Positions 29,274-39,980 are shown, counted from the stretch's first letter. The stretch: 64,000 nucleotides of DNA from Kistimonas sp. bin40 (GCA_002238585.1 MPMQ01000003.1:43385-107384), one strand, 5' to 3'. Made by a program: numbers and translations. Notes: generated by a model from the letters alone, not told the origin.

Positions 29274-30137
29274 ATGCTGGAGTGTGGCAAACGCTTCCTC
29301 AACCTGAATCGCCCCAGCGTCATGGGGATCCTTAATGTCACACCGGACTCTTTCTCCGATGGAGGCCTGTACAGACACCGGGACCAGGCTGTGGCCCAGG
29401 CGTGGCGCATGGTCGAAGCGGGAGCGGACATCATAGACATCGGCGGAGAGTCCACCCGGCCGGGAGCCTCTCCCGTGCCCGTGCAGGAAGAGCTGGAGCG
29501 GGTGGTGCCGGTTGTTGAAGCACTGGCCCCGCAATGTGATCGCGTTATCTCTGTAGATACCAGCGCACCGGAAGTTATGCGGGCAGCTGTTGCCGCAGGG
29601 GCTGGCATGATCAACGATGTGCGGGCACTGCGCCGCCCGGGGGCCATGGAGGCGGCGGTCCAGTGTGCGGTGCCCGTTGTCCTTATGCACTCTCACGTCG
29701 ACCCGACTGATTCGGGACCGCCTTCGGGTGGATGCATCATGGAGCGCATCCTCAGCTACCTTTCTGTCAGGCTGGCAGCCTGTGTAGAGCAAGGCATTCC
29801 CCGCAGCTCCCTGCTGCTGGATCCCGGATTCGGAGGCGGCATGTTTGGCAAAAGCCCGGCAGACAATCTCGACATTCTGCGCCGGTTTGGCGATCTGCAC
29901 CAACTGGGCCAGCCTCTGCTGGCGGGCGTATCGCGCAAATCTTTTCTTTCTCACCTTGGTGGCAGGGCCGCCACCGCCCCCCTGGCCACCAGCCTTGCTT
30001 GCGCACTCCTTCTGGTACAGGCCGGTGCTCAGGTTGTGCGCGTGCATGACGTTCAGGAGACGGTCGATGCACTCCGGTTGCAGCAGACTGTTGCTGATGC
30101 ACCGGCTGTAACGCCAGTCACCCGGAGTGATTCGTAG
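29274..30137 (+). CDS. folP: Dihydropteroate synthase
   Basis: FolP joins p-aminobenzoate to dihydropterin pyrophosphate; it is the sulfonamide target. The 287-residue TIM barrel shows [33 protein letters not shown], and GVSRKSFL. The DPGFG loop reads [16 protein letters not shown], longer than the usual DPGFGFGK with HN changed to DN, and the MH loop ([17 protein letters not shown]) is also atypical. These are mild divergences and the catalytic core is kept. It leads the folP-glmM unit. Confidence 0.94.
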   Translation: MLECGKRFLNLNRPSVMGILNVTPDSFSDGGLYRHRDQAVAQAWRMVEAGADIIDIGGESTRPGASPVPVQEELERVVPVVEALAPQCDRVISVDTSAPEVMRAAVAAGAGMINDVRALRRPGAMEAAVQCAVPVVLMHSHVDPTDSGPPSGGCIMERILSYLSVRLAACVEQGIPRSSLLLDPGFGGGMFGKSPADNLDILRRFGDLHQLGQPLLAGVSRKSFLSHLGGRAATAPLATSLACALLLVQAGAQVVRVHDVQETVDALRLQQTVADAPAVTPVTRSDS

Positions 30138-30150
30138 CAGGTATTTTAAT

Positions 30151-31491
30151 ATGACGGACAGAAAACACTTTGGAACAGACGGCATCCGGGGGCGTGTAGG
30201 AAACTTCCCCATAGTACCGGACATGATGCTGAGACTGGGATGGGCTGCCGGCCGCGCGTTTGGAGAGCAAGGCTCCCGACGCGTCCTGATTGGTAAAGAT
30301 ACACGCCTGTCCGGGTATATGCTGGAGTCGGCACTGGAGGCCGGGCTTTCTGCGGCGGGCATGGACATCTGGCTCCTGGGCCCCATGCCAACGCCTGCGG
30401 TCGCTTATTTGACGCGCACTTTTCAGGCAGGGGCTGGCATTGTCATCAGCGCCTCACACAACCTGTATCATGACAACGGCATCAAGTTTTTTTCAGCGCA
30501 AGGGACCAAACTGTCTGACGAAACAGAAGCACAGATAGAGTCCCTGCTCGACCAGGAACCGCAGGTGGTTCCTTCAGAGCAACTCGGTCGGGCTCGGCGT
30601 GTAGAAGATGCCGCAGGACGCTATATCGAATACTGCAAAGCGACTGTACGTCCCCAGCCAGACCTGCAAGGCTTGCACATAGTGGTGGATGCTTCCCATG
30701 GAGCCGCTTACCAGGTAGGGCCTGCGGTTTTTGTTGAGTTGGGCGCCAGGGTCGATGCCATCGGCGTCTCACCGGATGGCATGAATATCAACAAGGATGT
30801 TGGCTCCACACATCTGGACACGCTTCGCGCCGCCGTGCGTGACAAGGGTGCTCATCTGGGGATTGCCTTCGATGGGGATGGCGACCGGGTCCTGATGATT
30901 GACGACAAAGGATCCACGGTTGATGGTGATGATCTGCTGTGCATTATCGCCCGCCACTGGAAAAAGCAGGGAGAGCTTGAAGGGGGCGTCGTAGGAACAG
31001 TCATGTCCAACCTTGGCCTGGAAAAGGCCATGACCGAGGCTGGCATTCCCTTTGTGCGAACGGGCGTTGGTGACCGCCATGTCAACGCACGCCTGCAGGA
31101 GCTGGGCTGGCAACTGGGTGGAGAGGCGTCTGGTCACCTGATCTGCCGCAGACTGTCAACCACAGGCGACGGCATAGTGGCGGCACTGCAAGTGTTACGC
31201 GTCATGGTACAGACCGGACTGAGCCTTGCCGATTTGCATGCCGGAATGGTCAAGTACCCCCAGCGCATGATCAATGTGCGCACAACGGCAACGTCCGACT
31301 GGCAGTCGAGTGCTGCTGTTCGTGATGCCGTCAAACAGGCGGAAGTCATGCTGACCGGACGCGGACGGGTGCTGGTGCGCCAATCCGGCACTGAGCCGGT
31401 TGTCCGGGTGATGATAGAGGGAGAAGATTCTGGAGAGGTCAATCAGTGCTGCCAGGCGCTGGCCGATGTTGTAGCAACGGCCATGAGCTGA
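30151..31491 (+). CDS. glmM: Phosphoglucosamine mutase
   Basis: GlmM interconverts glucosamine-6-phosphate and glucosamine-1-phosphate for cell-wall precursor synthesis. The 446 residues include [12 protein letters not shown], the phosphoserine loop [19 protein letters not shown] near residue 102, the metal loop [13 protein letters not shown] and the sugar-binding GGEASGHL. The phosphate-binding [12 protein letters not shown] is near the C-terminus. The ATG at 30151 lies 13 bases after the folP stop. Confidence 0.97.
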   Translation: MTDRKHFGTDGIRGRVGNFPIVPDMMLRLGWAAGRAFGEQGSRRVLIGKDTRLSGYMLESALEAGLSAAGMDIWLLGPMPTPAVAYLTRTFQAGAGIVISASHNLYHDNGIKFFSAQGTKLSDETEAQIESLLDQEPQVVPSEQLGRARRVEDAAGRYIEYCKATVRPQPDLQGLHIVVDASHGAAYQVGPAVFVELGARVDAIGVSPDGMNINKDVGSTHLDTLRAAVRDKGAHLGIAFDGDGDRVLMIDDKGSTVDGDDLLCIIARHWKKQGELEGGVVGTVMSNLGLEKAMTEAGIPFVRTGVGDRHVNARLQELGWQLGGEASGHLICRRLSTTGDGIVAALQVLRVMVQTGLSLADLHAGMVKYPQRMINVRTTATSDWQSSAAVRDAVKQAEVMLTGRGRVLVRQSGTEPVVRVMIEGEDSGEVNQCCQALADVVATAMS

Positions 31492-31575
31492 ACGCCTCCC
31501 GCGTTGAGCCCTTCTTGCCGGGTACGGGTGTGCTGTGCTAGGGTGCGACCACCAAGGCGTTGACGGGCTCTAGCA

Positions 31576-32331
31576 ATGCGCAGGCCACTGGTTGCAGGCA
31601 ACTGGAAAATGAACGGCTCGCGGGCTTCTGTAGCTCGCCTGACAGATGAGATTCTGGCAGGGGCTGCAGGTCTCCCGGAGCGGTTGGACGTTGCGGTTTT
31701 CCCTACCGCGTTTCATGTTTCCCAGGTGGCCGAATCCCTGCGCGGCACGCGCTTTCTCTGGGGCGTGCAAAATGTGTATCCGGCAACTGCTGGTGCTTTC
31801 ACGGGGGAGATTTCGGCCGATATGGCCCTGGATCTGTCTTGCACCATGGTGCTCGCCGGTCATTCTGAACGGCGCAGTTTATTTCAGGAATCAGACCTGA
31901 ATGTTGCGGCCAAAGTGGAGCACATTGGCTCCCTTGGACTGACACCGGTTCTGTGTCTCGGTGAAACACTGCAGGAACACAAGGACAGTCGCACTCTGGA
32001 AGTTGTCTCCCGCCAGTTGGGTGTTGTTGTTGAGCAGGTGACGGAACCGGCTCTGGCGTCTCTGGTCGTGGCCTATGAACCCGTGTGGGCCATAGGAACA
32101 GGATTGACTGCCAGCCCCCAGGAGGTACAACAAGTGCATGCTGCGATTCGGCGCCAGCTTGAAGCTCGCAGTCCGGAGCTGGCACTTCGAACGCGCATCC
32201 TCTACGGGGGCAGCATAAAGCCCGACAATGCTGCGACTCTTTTTGCAGAGGATGACGTTGATGGCGGCCTGGTCGGCGGCGCGTCCCTGAGTGCAAGCGA
32301 CTTTCTTGCCATTTGTCGTGCGGCTTCCTGA
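31576..32331 (+). CDS. tpiA: Triosephosphate isomerase
   Basis: The 251-residue glycolytic enzyme has RRPLVAGNWKMNG with the catalytic Lys, VLAGHSERR with the electrophilic His, AYEPVWAIGTG with the catalytic Glu, and LYGGSIKPDNA. Length is normal. It sits between glmM and secG, the usual gammaproteobacterial context. Confidence 0.98.
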   Translation: MRRPLVAGNWKMNGSRASVARLTDEILAGAAGLPERLDVAVFPTAFHVSQVAESLRGTRFLWGVQNVYPATAGAFTGEISADMALDLSCTMVLAGHSERRSLFQESDLNVAAKVEHIGSLGLTPVLCLGETLQEHKDSRTLEVVSRQLGVVVEQVTEPALASLVVAYEPVWAIGTGLTASPQEVQQVHAAIRRQLEARSPELALRTRILYGGSIKPDNAATLFAEDDVDGGLVGGASLSASDFLAICRAAS

Positions 32332-32383
32332 CAGGGCTGTCACCATTTCTTTTTTTTGTTGTGATTAAAGCGGATAACTGCAG

Positions 32384-32794
32384 GTGGAAACGATTATTCT
32401 TGCTGTACATATTCTCGTAGCCTTGGGATTGATAGGCTTGGTCCTGTTGCAGCAGGGCAAGGGTGCGGAGGCGGGGGCCTCTTTCGGGGCAGGAGCTTCC
32501 CAGACTGTTTTTGGCAGCAGCGGAGCCGGGAGCTTTCTTGCCCGGGTGACGGCGGTGTTGGCGGCGATTTTTTTTGCTACCAGTGTTGCACTCGCCATCC
32601 TGGCGCGGGGGGGCATGTCCGTGTCTCCTTCTATCGGTGTTCCTGACGCAATCGAGACCATCAGCGTGCCAGCAGAAGCTGGGTCACCATCTGAAAAAGA
32701 GGAAGCTGTTTCCGATGTGCCGCAAGTTGACAGTTTACCTGTGGATTCTTCTGCCGAGTCCGTGATAGACTCTGGCTCGCCTGCCCGGGAGTGA
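32384..32794 (+). CDS. secG: Preprotein translocase subunit SecG
   Basis: SecG is a small helper subunit of SecYEG. The 136 residues have two membrane helices (METIILAVHILVALGLIGLV and RVTAVLAAIFFATSVALAIL), flanking the conserved QQGKGAEAGASFGAGASQTV loop, and a hydrophilic tail of about 55 residues. It starts with GTG at 32384, the only start compatible with the first helix. A tRNA-Leu gene follows at 32943, the classic order. Confidence 0.96.
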   Translation: METIILAVHILVALGLIGLVLLQQGKGAEAGASFGAGASQTVFGSSGAGSFLARVTAVLAAIFFATSVALAILARGGMSVSPSIGVPDAIETISVPAEAGSPSEKEEAVSDVPQVDSLPVDSSAESVIDSGSPARE

Positions 32795-32942
32795 GTTCTG
32801 GACAGGTGGCATTAAGCACCAGTCCTGCGATATGGCGTATGTTTTCGCGACTGGTGTTGCGCGAATAGTTTGGAGTCTGATCTCGAACTGGCAAGATATC
32901 CTGTGGAAAACATCCTGTGGATTTGCCTTCGAGGTCCTATAA

Positions 32943-33028
32943 GCCGAAGTGGTGGAATTGGTAGACACGCCATCTTGAGGGGGTGGTGTCCTTAGGACGT
33001 GCGGGTTCAAGTCCCGCCTTCGGCACCA
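32943..33028 (+). tRNA. tRNA-Leu (GAG)
   Basis: The gene reads GCCGAAGTGGTGGAATTGGT at the 5' end, has anticodon GAG at 32977-32979, a long type II variable arm (ggtgtccttaggac region), T-loop GGTTCAAGTCC and encoded CCA. The acceptor GCCGAAG pairs with CTTCGGC. The usual tRNA-Met following it is not seen. Confidence 0.97.
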
Positions 33029-33204
33029 TGTTTACCAGGTTTCGTGGTTGCAGTAATGAAGGGGCACAGACCCTTTTGTAGCCGCAGGATGTAACGTCCA
33101 GATTTGTGTTTTTTCCTTCGAAGTGGTGTGCGACGGTTAGCGGCTCCTTGGGCCCTTAGTCAAAAGCTTGGGTTTGCAGGGGATGTTATTCAGCCCCATC
33201 GAAG

Positions 33205-33246
33205 AAAGAAAAAGCTCCTGGTTTCAGGGGCTTTTTCTTTTTTTTT
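33205..33246 (+). terminator. Rho-independent terminator after secG-tRNA-Leu
   Basis: A 16-base stem (AAAGAAAAAGCTCCTG against CAGGGGCTTTTTCTTT, one G-T pair) closes a GTTT loop and is followed by a run of T. This is the strongest intrinsic terminator in the window and ends the glmM-tpiA-secG-tRNA-Leu transcript. Confidence 0.9.
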
Positions 33247-33621
33247 CTGGCCGAAGTCGTCGAAGTCGTTTTGACAGTCGCCCGCTGCTCTGATGTCTGG
33301 AGACGGTGGCCTCGACTGCCGGGGACCCTGGCAAGGTGCCGGGTCAGGTAATGATGGGCTATGCAGCCCATTTTTTATGACTGAGACTTGGGAGGCTGTC
33401 CGGAAATACCCGGAAGAAGCCTGTCCTGTTAGAGAACAGAGGGATTTTGTGGTTTTTTTATGCTGGTTTTTTGCAGGGCACTCGCGACGGCATGTGCCAA
33501 ATCAGTATAAAAAATGCTTCAAACCGGATTTTTCCCCGGCATGGTTGCCGGGCTTTGGGCAGCCTGCCGGTCTGGCAGAAGAGTGTGTCAGGATGCTCGT
33601 GGGGGCGGTACCTTGGAGAAG
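33247..33621. other. Leader region of the rimP-nusA-infB operon
   Basis: No gene is seen. The block contains TCAGTATAAAAAATG from about 33502, which matches the AT-rich part of the elements before bioB (3486) and rbfA (38482). A clear -10 at the matching 43-base distance is missing. The rimP promoter probably lies here. Confidence 0.4.
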
Positions 33622-34092
33622 ATGGAAGACAGTTTGATAACCGATGATCCATACGCCCTGCATCAGCTGACAGAACCTGTTGTCAGCGCGCAGGGGTGTG
33701 AACTCTGGGCTGTGCAGTGGATCACGGGAAAGGACCAGGCGCTGCTGCGTGTTCTGATTGACAGAAGCAGTGGTGTCAGCGTAGATGACTGCGAGGCGGT
33801 CAGTCGCCAGCTGAGTTCTGTGCTGGATGTAGAAAGCCGGATTCCAGGTAGCTATACCCTTGAGGTGTCTTCACCTGGAATGGATCGCCCTTTGATAACG
33901 CGCGGACACTACCTGGCCTCTGTCGGGCAACTGGTGACTGTGCGCCTCAGGGCTCCTTTCGAGGGGAAGCGCAGGTATGAGGGGCTGTTGCAGCGAGTGG
34001 ATGGCGATGAGGTTGTGCTGGCCTGCAAGGGCCATGAGTTTTTCTTTCCACTGGAAACAATCGAGAAAGCACGGGTTGTACCCCGGTTCTGA
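33622..34092 (+). CDS. rimP: Ribosome maturation factor RimP
   Basis: RimP is needed for 30S assembly. The 156 residues show LTEPVVSAQGCELWAVQW, VDDCEAVSRQLSSVLDVE, YTLEVSSPGMDRPL and a C-terminal SH3-like domain. The ATG at 33622 follows GGAG closely; a TTG at 33613 with a better-spaced GGGGG is an alternative that adds three residues. It heads the rimP-nusA-infB operon, as is standard. Confidence 0.95.
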   Translation: MEDSLITDDPYALHQLTEPVVSAQGCELWAVQWITGKDQALLRVLIDRSSGVSVDDCEAVSRQLSSVLDVESRIPGSYTLEVSSPGMDRPLITRGHYLASVGQLVTVRLRAPFEGKRRYEGLLQRVDGDEVVLACKGHEFFFPLETIEKARVVPRF

Positions 34093-34140
34093 AGGCTGCC
34101 TGCCAGCTGAGACTGGTTGACTGAGAGTGTGAGGCAGAGC

Positions 34141-35661
34141 ATGAGTAAAGACATCTTGTTGGTTGTTGAATCTGTTTCCAATGAGAAAGGCGTTCCGTCG
34201 GAAGTGATTTTTGAAGCCATAGAGTTGGCCTTGGCAACAGCAGTCAAGAAAAAGAGGTATTCCGCCGAAGTGGACATACGCGTTGCCATCGACAGGGCGA
34301 CAGGCGATTACGAAACCTTTCGTCGCTGGACTCTGACAACTGATGAAGATTTTGAAGACCCTGAGATGCAGATGACCCTCGCGCAGGGGCAAGCCAAAGA
34401 TGAGACCTTGTCTGTTGGTGATGCCTGGGAGGAACCCATCGAGTCTGTTGAGTTCGGTCGTATTGCTGCACAGACGGCCAAACAGGTCATCGTCCAGAAA
34501 GTCCGCGAAGCCGAGCGTCGCCAGATGGTCGAGGCTTACAGTGACAAAATTGGCGAGCTGCTCAGCGGGACTGTGAAGAAGGTCACGCGAGAAGTTCTGA
34601 TTGTTGATCTTGGCAACAATGCTGAAGCCGTTCTGCGCAAGGACCAGTTGATTCCGCGTGAGGTGTTCCGCATGAATGCCCATATACGCGCTCTGCTCTC
34701 CGAGATTGCGGACGAAGGACGCGGGCCCCAGCTGGTCATGAGTCGTACCTGTCCGGAAATGCTGGTAGAGCTGTTCCGGATAGAAGTTCCTGAAATTGCA
34801 GAAGAAGTCATAGAAATCAAGGGAGCGGCGCGCGATCCGGGATCACGAGCCAAGGTGGCCGTCAAAACCAACGATGGCCGCATAGATCCGGTGGGTGCTT
34901 GTGTCGGCATGCGTGGCTCACGCGTGCAGGCGGTGTCCAACGAGCTGGGAAGTGAGCGCGTTGACATAGTGCCCTGGAGTGATGACCCGGTTCAGTTTGT
35001 CATCAACGCCATGCATCCGGCTGAAGTGGCTTCCATTATCGTGGATGAGGACAGCCGCAGCATGGATCTGGCAGTGGCGGAAGACAACCTGGCGCAGGCT
35101 ATCGGGCGTGGCGGTCAGAATGTACGACTGGCCTCCGAGTTGACTGGCTGGACCCTGAATGTCATGACCGAAGCGGATGTGCAGCAGAAGCAGCTGGCGG
35201 AATCTGAAGGCCATGCACAGACATTCGTGCAGCAGCTTGACATAGAAGCGGACCTTGCTCGCAATCTGATTGCCCAGGGCTTCACCAGCCTGGAAGAAAT
35301 CGCTTATGTTCCCGCCGCAGAGCTGGTGGAGGTTGAAGGGCTTTCTGAGGAACGCATTGATGTGTTGCGTCAGCGAGCCAAGGACTATCTTCTGACGCGG
35401 GCAATCGCAGAAGAGGAAAAGTTGGACAGTGCCGGTCTGGAGCAGGATCTTGAGAAGCTTCTGGCGGATTTTCTGGATAATGATAAACAAGCTGCCACAC
35501 AGCTGGGCTACCAACTGGCCTCCCGGGGAATACGGAACTCGCAAGCTCTCGCGGAACAGGCGACAGACGATCTGGAAGACATCGTCGGACTGGACCCGGA
35601 GCAGGCCGGAGAGTTGATCATGAGCGCACGGAATACCTGCTGGTTCGGGAAAAAGTGCTGA
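34141..35661 (+). CDS. nusA: Transcription elongation factor NusA
   Basis: NusA modulates pausing, termination and antitermination. The 506 residues contain the RNAP-binding N-domain (SKDILLVVESVSNEKGVP), the S1 domain (KVTREVLIVDLGNNAEAVLR), KH1/KH2 (DPVGACVGMRGSRVQAV and AIGRGGQNVRLAS), and two C-terminal acidic AR repeats ending LIMSARNTCWFGKKC. Spacing to rimP and infB is short, 48 and 27 bases. Confidence 0.97.
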   Translation: MSKDILLVVESVSNEKGVPSEVIFEAIELALATAVKKKRYSAEVDIRVAIDRATGDYETFRRWTLTTDEDFEDPEMQMTLAQGQAKDETLSVGDAWEEPIESVEFGRIAAQTAKQVIVQKVREAERRQMVEAYSDKIGELLSGTVKKVTREVLIVDLGNNAEAVLRKDQLIPREVFRMNAHIRALLSEIADEGRGPQLVMSRTCPEMLVELFRIEVPEIAEEVIEIKGAARDPGSRAKVAVKTNDGRIDPVGACVGMRGSRVQAVSNELGSERVDIVPWSDDPVQFVINAMHPAEVASIIVDEDSRSMDLAVAEDNLAQAIGRGGQNVRLASELTGWTLNVMTEADVQQKQLAESEGHAQTFVQQLDIEADLARNLIAQGFTSLEEIAYVPAAELVEVEGLSEERIDVLRQRAKDYLLTRAIAEEEKLDSAGLEQDLEKLLADFLDNDKQAATQLGYQLASRGIRNSQALAEQATDDLEDIVGLDPEQAGELIMSARNTCWFGKKC

Positions 35662-35688
35662 GCTGGCTGTTGGGAGGGAGAATCTTTT

Positions 35689-38301
35689 ATGGTGGATGTG
35701 ACAGTATCACAGCTTGCTGAGGTTGTCGGCGCCCCACTTGAGCGCTTGCTCAGGCAGATGAAAGAAGCCGGGCTACATCACAGCAGTGGTGAACAGCCAG
35801 TTTCAGATGAGGAGAAGTCTGCACTTCTCGCCCATCTTCGTCGAACGCACGGGCAGGCTCCGTCCTCTGTCAGCACAGGGGGAGAGCCGAATCAGGTTGT
35901 TCTCAAGCGCAAGACCGTCAGTCAGATCAAGATTGGTGGTGCCGGGAAGAACAAGATTGTCAACGTGGAAGTGCGCAAGAAACGCACCTACGTCAAGAGC
36001 GAATCCCGGGACACTGGCACAGGATCAGGATCGGGATACAGCCGGGCAGATGACCGCTCCCGGGAGCGCGTCAGCCGTTCGGCCGGATCGCCAGGATCTG
36101 CAAGAGAAGGATCTGCAAGAGAATCGGGGCGTAGCCCAGCAAGCAGCGGCAACGCAAGGCCTGGTGTTGAAGCCAGAGGAGCCAGAGGTCAGGATCGTGC
36201 AGGTCAGGATCGTCCAGGTCAGGATCGTCCAGGTCAGGATCGTGCAGGTCAGGATCGCGGACGCCCTGCGCGCAAACCGGACAGAGATATGCGGAGCTTG
36301 CGTGGCGAGTCACGCGCACCCGCTCCCGCTGCTGTGGAGCAGCCTGCACCGGCTGATGACCGTCGTCGTCGTCGTGCGGCGCCACCCAAGAAAAAGGGTA
36401 GCCATGGTGATGATCGCCGCCGCAGCGGGAGCTACAGCAGAAATCGCTCTGGTGAGGAACGCTTTAACCGCCGGACGGAAACGCGCAAGCCCCTGCGTTC
36501 CCGCGAGATGGAGCAGCATGGTTTTACACGCCCTGCAACAGCCGTGGTCCGGGAGGTCGCTATTCCTGAGACCATAACGGTGGGCGAGCTGGCCAACAAG
36601 ATGGCCATCAAGGCGGCTGATGTCATCAAGCATATGGTCAAACTGGGCAGCATGGTCACCATCAACCAGGTCATAGACCAGGAAACCGCAGCCATTGTGG
36701 TAGAGGAGATGGGGCACACCAGCAAGCTGGTCAGGATTGACGCGCTGGAAGAACAACTGGAATCGGCTATCGCGGAGAACAAGGGTGAATCCGTCTCCCG
36801 GGCTCCTGTTGTCACCGTCATGGGCCATGTCGATCACGGCAAGACCTCGCTGCTTGACTCCATCCGCAAGTCCAAGGTGCAGGCTGGTGAGGCCGGGGGC
36901 ATTACCCAGCATATTGGTGCCTACCATGTGACAACAGATCGCGGCATGGTCACCTTCCTTGATACGCCGGGACACGCCGCCTTTACGGCCATGCGTGCCA
37001 GGGGTGCCAAGGTGACCGATATCGTCATTCTGGTGGTGGCAGCAGATGATGGGCTTATGCCCCAGACAGAGGAAGCCATTCAGCATGCTCGCGATGCCGG
37101 CGTTCCCCTGGTAGTGGCCATCAACAAATGCGACAAGGAATCCGCTGATCCGGGTCGCGTCAGAAATGAGCTTTCAGCGCAGAACGTGATTTCGGAAGAA
37201 TGGGGAGGCGACACCCAGTTCATTGAGGTGTCGGCTCTGACCGGACAAGGCATTGACGCCCTTCTTGAAGCTCTTCTTCTCCAGGCTGAAATGCTGGACC
37301 TCAAGGCTATCGCCAAAGGGGCGGCCAAAGGTGTGGTCATCGAGTCCAGGCTCGACAAAGGTCGCGGCCCGATTGCTTCGGTTCTGGTGCAATCTGGCAC
37401 CCTGAACCGTGGGGACACCATACTGGTGGGACAGCAATTCGGACGCATTCGCGGCATGATCGACGAGAATGGCAAGAGAGTGAATTCTGCCATGCCATCC
37501 ATCCCCGTAGAGGTGTTGGGACTGGATGGAACGCCCGAGGCTGGCGACGAAGTCATTGTGGTACATGACGAGCGCAAGGCGCGTGAAATTGCGCTGTTCC
37601 GACAAGGGAAATACCGCGAGGTCAAGCTGGCCCGTCAGCACAAAACCAAACTGGAAAACCTCTTCAAAGGCATAGGCGAAGAAGAGAAACGCACGCTGAA
37701 GGTTGTGCTGAAAACAGATGTTCGCGGCTCGCTGGAGGCTATAACAAGCGCCTTGCAGGAACAAGGCAATGATGAAGTTGATGTCCGCGTTATTTTCGGC
37801 GGCGTGGGTGGCATCACGGAGACAGATGCCAATCTGGCTCTGGCTTCTGGAGCGCTGCTGGTAGGGTTCAACGTGCGTGCAGACGCAGTGTCTCGTCGCA
37901 TCATTGACGCAGAGAGCCTGGAGCTGCGTTATTACAGTGTCATATACGACCTTATCAATGACGTGAAGCAAGCATTGACCGGCATGCTGAAGGTCGAGTT
38001 CCGCGAGCAGATCGCAGGCGTGGCCGAGGTGCGTGAGGTCTTTCGTGCTCCCAAGATTGGTGCCGTGGCCGGATGCATGGTTATTGAGGGCACGATGCTC
38101 CGTAATGAGCGCATTCGTGTTTTGCGTGAGAACGTTGTCATTTACCAGGGAGAACTGGAATCTCTCCGCCGCTTCAAGGACGACGTTCCGGAAGTGCGTA
38201 CTGGCTACGAGTGTGGTATCGGCGTCAAGAATTACAACGACATCAAGGTTGGTGACAAGATCGAGGTTTACAAGCTCGTTCAGGTAGAGCGCAGCCTCTA
38301 A
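35689..38301 (+). CDS. infB: Translation initiation factor IF-2
   Basis: IF-2 places fMet-tRNA on the 30S subunit and drives subunit joining. The 870 residues comprise IF-2 N-terminal modules ([20 protein letters not shown]), a long basic linker, the G domain with [27 protein letters not shown] and NKCDKE, and the C-terminal tRNA-binding part. The linker holds five copies of a 15-bp repeat (36187-36260, residues about 167-190, units of [10 protein letters not shown]), the kind of length-variable region expected for slippage. GGAGGGAGA precedes the start. Confidence 0.98.
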   Translation: MVDVTVSQLAEVVGAPLERLLRQMKEAGLHHSSGEQPVSDEEKSALLAHLRRTHGQAPSSVSTGGEPNQVVLKRKTVSQIKIGGAGKNKIVNVEVRKKRTYVKSESRDTGTGSGSGYSRADDRSRERVSRSAGSPGSAREGSARESGRSPASSGNARPGVEARGARGQDRAGQDRPGQDRPGQDRAGQDRGRPARKPDRDMRSLRGESRAPAPAAVEQPAPADDRRRRRAAPPKKKGSHGDDRRRSGSYSRNRSGEERFNRRTETRKPLRSREMEQHGFTRPATAVVREVAIPETITVGELANKMAIKAADVIKHMVKLGSMVTINQVIDQETAAIVVEEMGHTSKLVRIDALEEQLESAIAENKGESVSRAPVVTVMGHVDHGKTSLLDSIRKSKVQAGEAGGITQHIGAYHVTTDRGMVTFLDTPGHAAFTAMRARGAKVTDIVILVVAADDGLMPQTEEAIQHARDAGVPLVVAINKCDKESADPGRVRNELSAQNVISEEWGGDTQFIEVSALTGQGIDALLEALLLQAEMLDLKAIAKGAAKGVVIESRLDKGRGPIASVLVQSGTLNRGDTILVGQQFGRIRGMIDENGKRVNSAMPSIPVEVLGLDGTPEAGDEVIVVHDERKAREIALFRQGKYREVKLARQHKTKLENLFKGIGEEEKRTLKVVLKTDVRGSLEAITSALQEQGNDEVDVRVIFGGVGGITETDANLALASGALLVGFNVRADAVSRRIIDAESLELRYYSVIYDLINDVKQALTGMLKVEFREQIAGVAEVREVFRAPKIGAVAGCMVIEGTMLRNERIRVLRENVVIYQGELESLRRFKDDVPEVRTGYECGIGVKNYNDIKVGDKIEVYKLVQVERSL

Positions 38302-38391
38302 AAGGCCGTCCGGGGATGGCCCCTCCGACACGGGAAGTGTTGGAAGCCTGACCGGCTACGGCTCCGTAGCAAGAGGAACAGAGTCTCTCCC

Positions 38392-38410
38392 CCGGCAGGG
38401 TGGAGAGACT
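38392..38410 (+). terminator. Hairpin after infB
   Basis: AGTCTCTCC pairs perfectly with GGAGAGACT across a 1-base gap after folding with its inner GC-rich loop (cccggcagggt lies between them at 38401). It is followed by a C-rich, not T-rich, tract. It may be a weak or factor-dependent terminator separating infB from the rbfA promoter. Confidence 0.4.
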
Positions 38411-38481
38411 TCCCCCCTCCCGTACATCGGCTCCTTGTTGCTGACTGTGGACTCTGGGTTGATGTACTTCCCGGGCTCCGA

Positions 38482-38543
38482 TTCAGCATAAAAAATGGCC
38501 AGATGCGACTGGAAAGCCGCGAAGTGGTCTATTCTCGGACAGC
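38482..38543 (+). promoter_or_regulatory. Probable rbfA-truB promoter
   Basis: The AT-rich ttcagcataaaaaatggcc at 38482 and TATTCT at 38530, followed by CTCGGACAGC, copy the bioB element in sequence and spacing (43 bases between CATAAA and the -10). It lies about 110 bases before rbfA. Confidence 0.5.
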
Positions 38544-38655
38544 CTCTGTTTCATGGTGCACAGCCGCAGGACAAGCACAATACAAGTGATACTGCGGCTG
38601 TTCCCTGATTCGGAATCCTGTTCATCTGTATTGGTTCCCTACTCAGGCGCCTGTT

Positions 38656-39051
38656 ATGCCAAGAGAATTCAGCAGAAGCCAGCGTATTGCTGACCAGATG
38701 CACAAAGAGCTGGCCAATGTGCTTCAGCAGGAAATGAAAGACCCTCGTCTTGGGTTTATGACTGTCAACAAGGTCGATCTGGGCACTGACATATCCTGCG
38801 CAAAAGTGTACGTCACCTTTTTGGGTGTGAGTGATCCGCAAGCCATCAAGGAAGCGGTCACCCTCCTGAAGAGGGCCGCAGGTTTTCTTCGCTCCCGGCT
38901 GTCGAGTCGTATGCGGATGCGTACTGTTCCCCAGCTGTATTTTCGCCACGATGAGAGCCTGGCCCGTGCTGACCGCATAGCCAGGCTGGTGCAACAGGCC
39001 GTGGTAGAAGATGCCACTGTGGGTGCACACGCAGGCGAGGAAACCAGCTGA
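38656..39051 (+). CDS. rbfA: Ribosome-binding factor A
   Basis: RbfA is a cold-shock 30S maturation factor. The 131 residues match the family: REFSRSQRIADQMHKELANVLQ, DPRLGFMTVNKVDL, AKVYVTFLG, LRSRLSSRMRMRTVPQLYF and the DESLARADRI region. Its stop TGA overlaps the truB ATG. A 350-base gap with its own promoter-like element separates it from infB. Confidence 0.97.
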   Translation: MPREFSRSQRIADQMHKELANVLQQEMKDPRLGFMTVNKVDLGTDISCAKVYVTFLGVSDPQAIKEAVTLLKRAAGFLRSRLSSRMRMRTVPQLYFRHDESLARADRIARLVQQAVVEDATVGAHAGEETS

Positions 39052-39980
39052 TGTCCCGGAACAGACGGTCACGCGGTCGCCCTGTCAGTGGCATTTTGCT
39101 GGTTGACAAGCCGCCCGAGGCGTCTTCCAACGCCGTTCTTCAGAGAGTCAAGGCACTCTATGGCGCAGCCAAGGCTGGCCACACGGGCAGTCTTGACCCC
39201 CTGGCCACAGGGCTCTTGCCTGTTTGTCTGGGCGAGGCCACCAAGCTGTCCCAGTACCTGCTTGATGCCAACAAGCGTTATCGGGCACGGGCCAAACTGG
39301 GCATACGTACTACGACAGGTGATTCAGAAGGCGAACCCGTTTCAGAACGACCTGTCAGTGTGACGCAAGCGTCTCTGGACGCCGCTCTTGCCCAGTTTCG
39401 GGGAGAGATAGAGCAGTGTCCTTCGATGTATTCTGCGATCAAGCACAAGGGCAAGCCGCTGTACAGCTATGCCCGCCAGGGCATAGAGGTGGAAAGACCC
39501 TTGCGCCGCATCAGCATATTTCGTCTGGATCTTGTGGCTTTCAGCGGGGATGAGCTGGTTATTGAGGTGGACTGTAGCAAAGGCACCTATATACGAACCC
39601 TGGTGGAGGATATAGGTGAGGTTCTCGGTTGTGGAGCCCATGTTACTGCACTGCGCCGCCTCGCTGTGGGTCCCTATACCGAAGATCAGTCCTATACCAT
39701 TGCAGCGCTGGAGCAGTGGCGTGATGACGGTGGTCATAGTGCCCTGGACCAGAAACTGCTGGCCCAGGACTCAGCGGTCAGTCATTGGCCGGGGGTCACT
39801 CTTGGCGACGCTGGCAGTTTTTACCTGACGCAAGGGCAAGCCGTCCAGGTGGCCCATGCACCGGCCTCGGGTTTTGTTCGCTTGTATCGTGCCGATCAGC
39901 AGAAAGGATCCTCTTTCCTTGGGATAGGCGAAATCCAGCAGGATGGCCTGGTGGCACCACGCCGACTGATTTCGGCGTAA
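39051..39980 (+). CDS. truB: tRNA pseudouridine(55) synthase
   Basis: TruB makes pseudouridine 55 in the T-arm. The 309 residues include GILLVDKPPEASSN, the catalytic Asp49 in AGHTGSLDPLATGLLP, YSAIKHKGKPLYSYARQG, GTYIRTLVEDIG and a C-terminal PUA-like region. The stop codon lies inside a small inverted repeat (CGCCGA against TCGGCG). rpsO and pnp, the usual next genes, do not follow. Confidence 0.97.
   Translation: MSRNRRSRGRPVSGILLVDKPPEASSNAVLQRVKALYGAAKAGHTGSLDPLATGLLPVCLGEATKLSQYLLDANKRYRARAKLGIRTTTGDSEGEPVSERPVSVTQASLDAALAQFRGEIEQCPSMYSAIKHKGKPLYSYARQGIEVERPLRRISIFRLDLVAFSGDELVIEVDCSKGTYIRTLVEDIGEVLGCGAHVTALRRLAVGPYTEDQSYTIAALEQWRDDGGHSALDQKLLAQDSAVSHWPGVTLGDAGSFYLTQGQAVQVAHAPASGFVRLYRADQQKGSSFLGIGEIQQDGLVAPRRLISA

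Noticed and set aside
37174..38331. 385-codon minus-strand ORF inside infB
   Set aside because: It is the mirror frame of the conserved IF-2 coding sequence.
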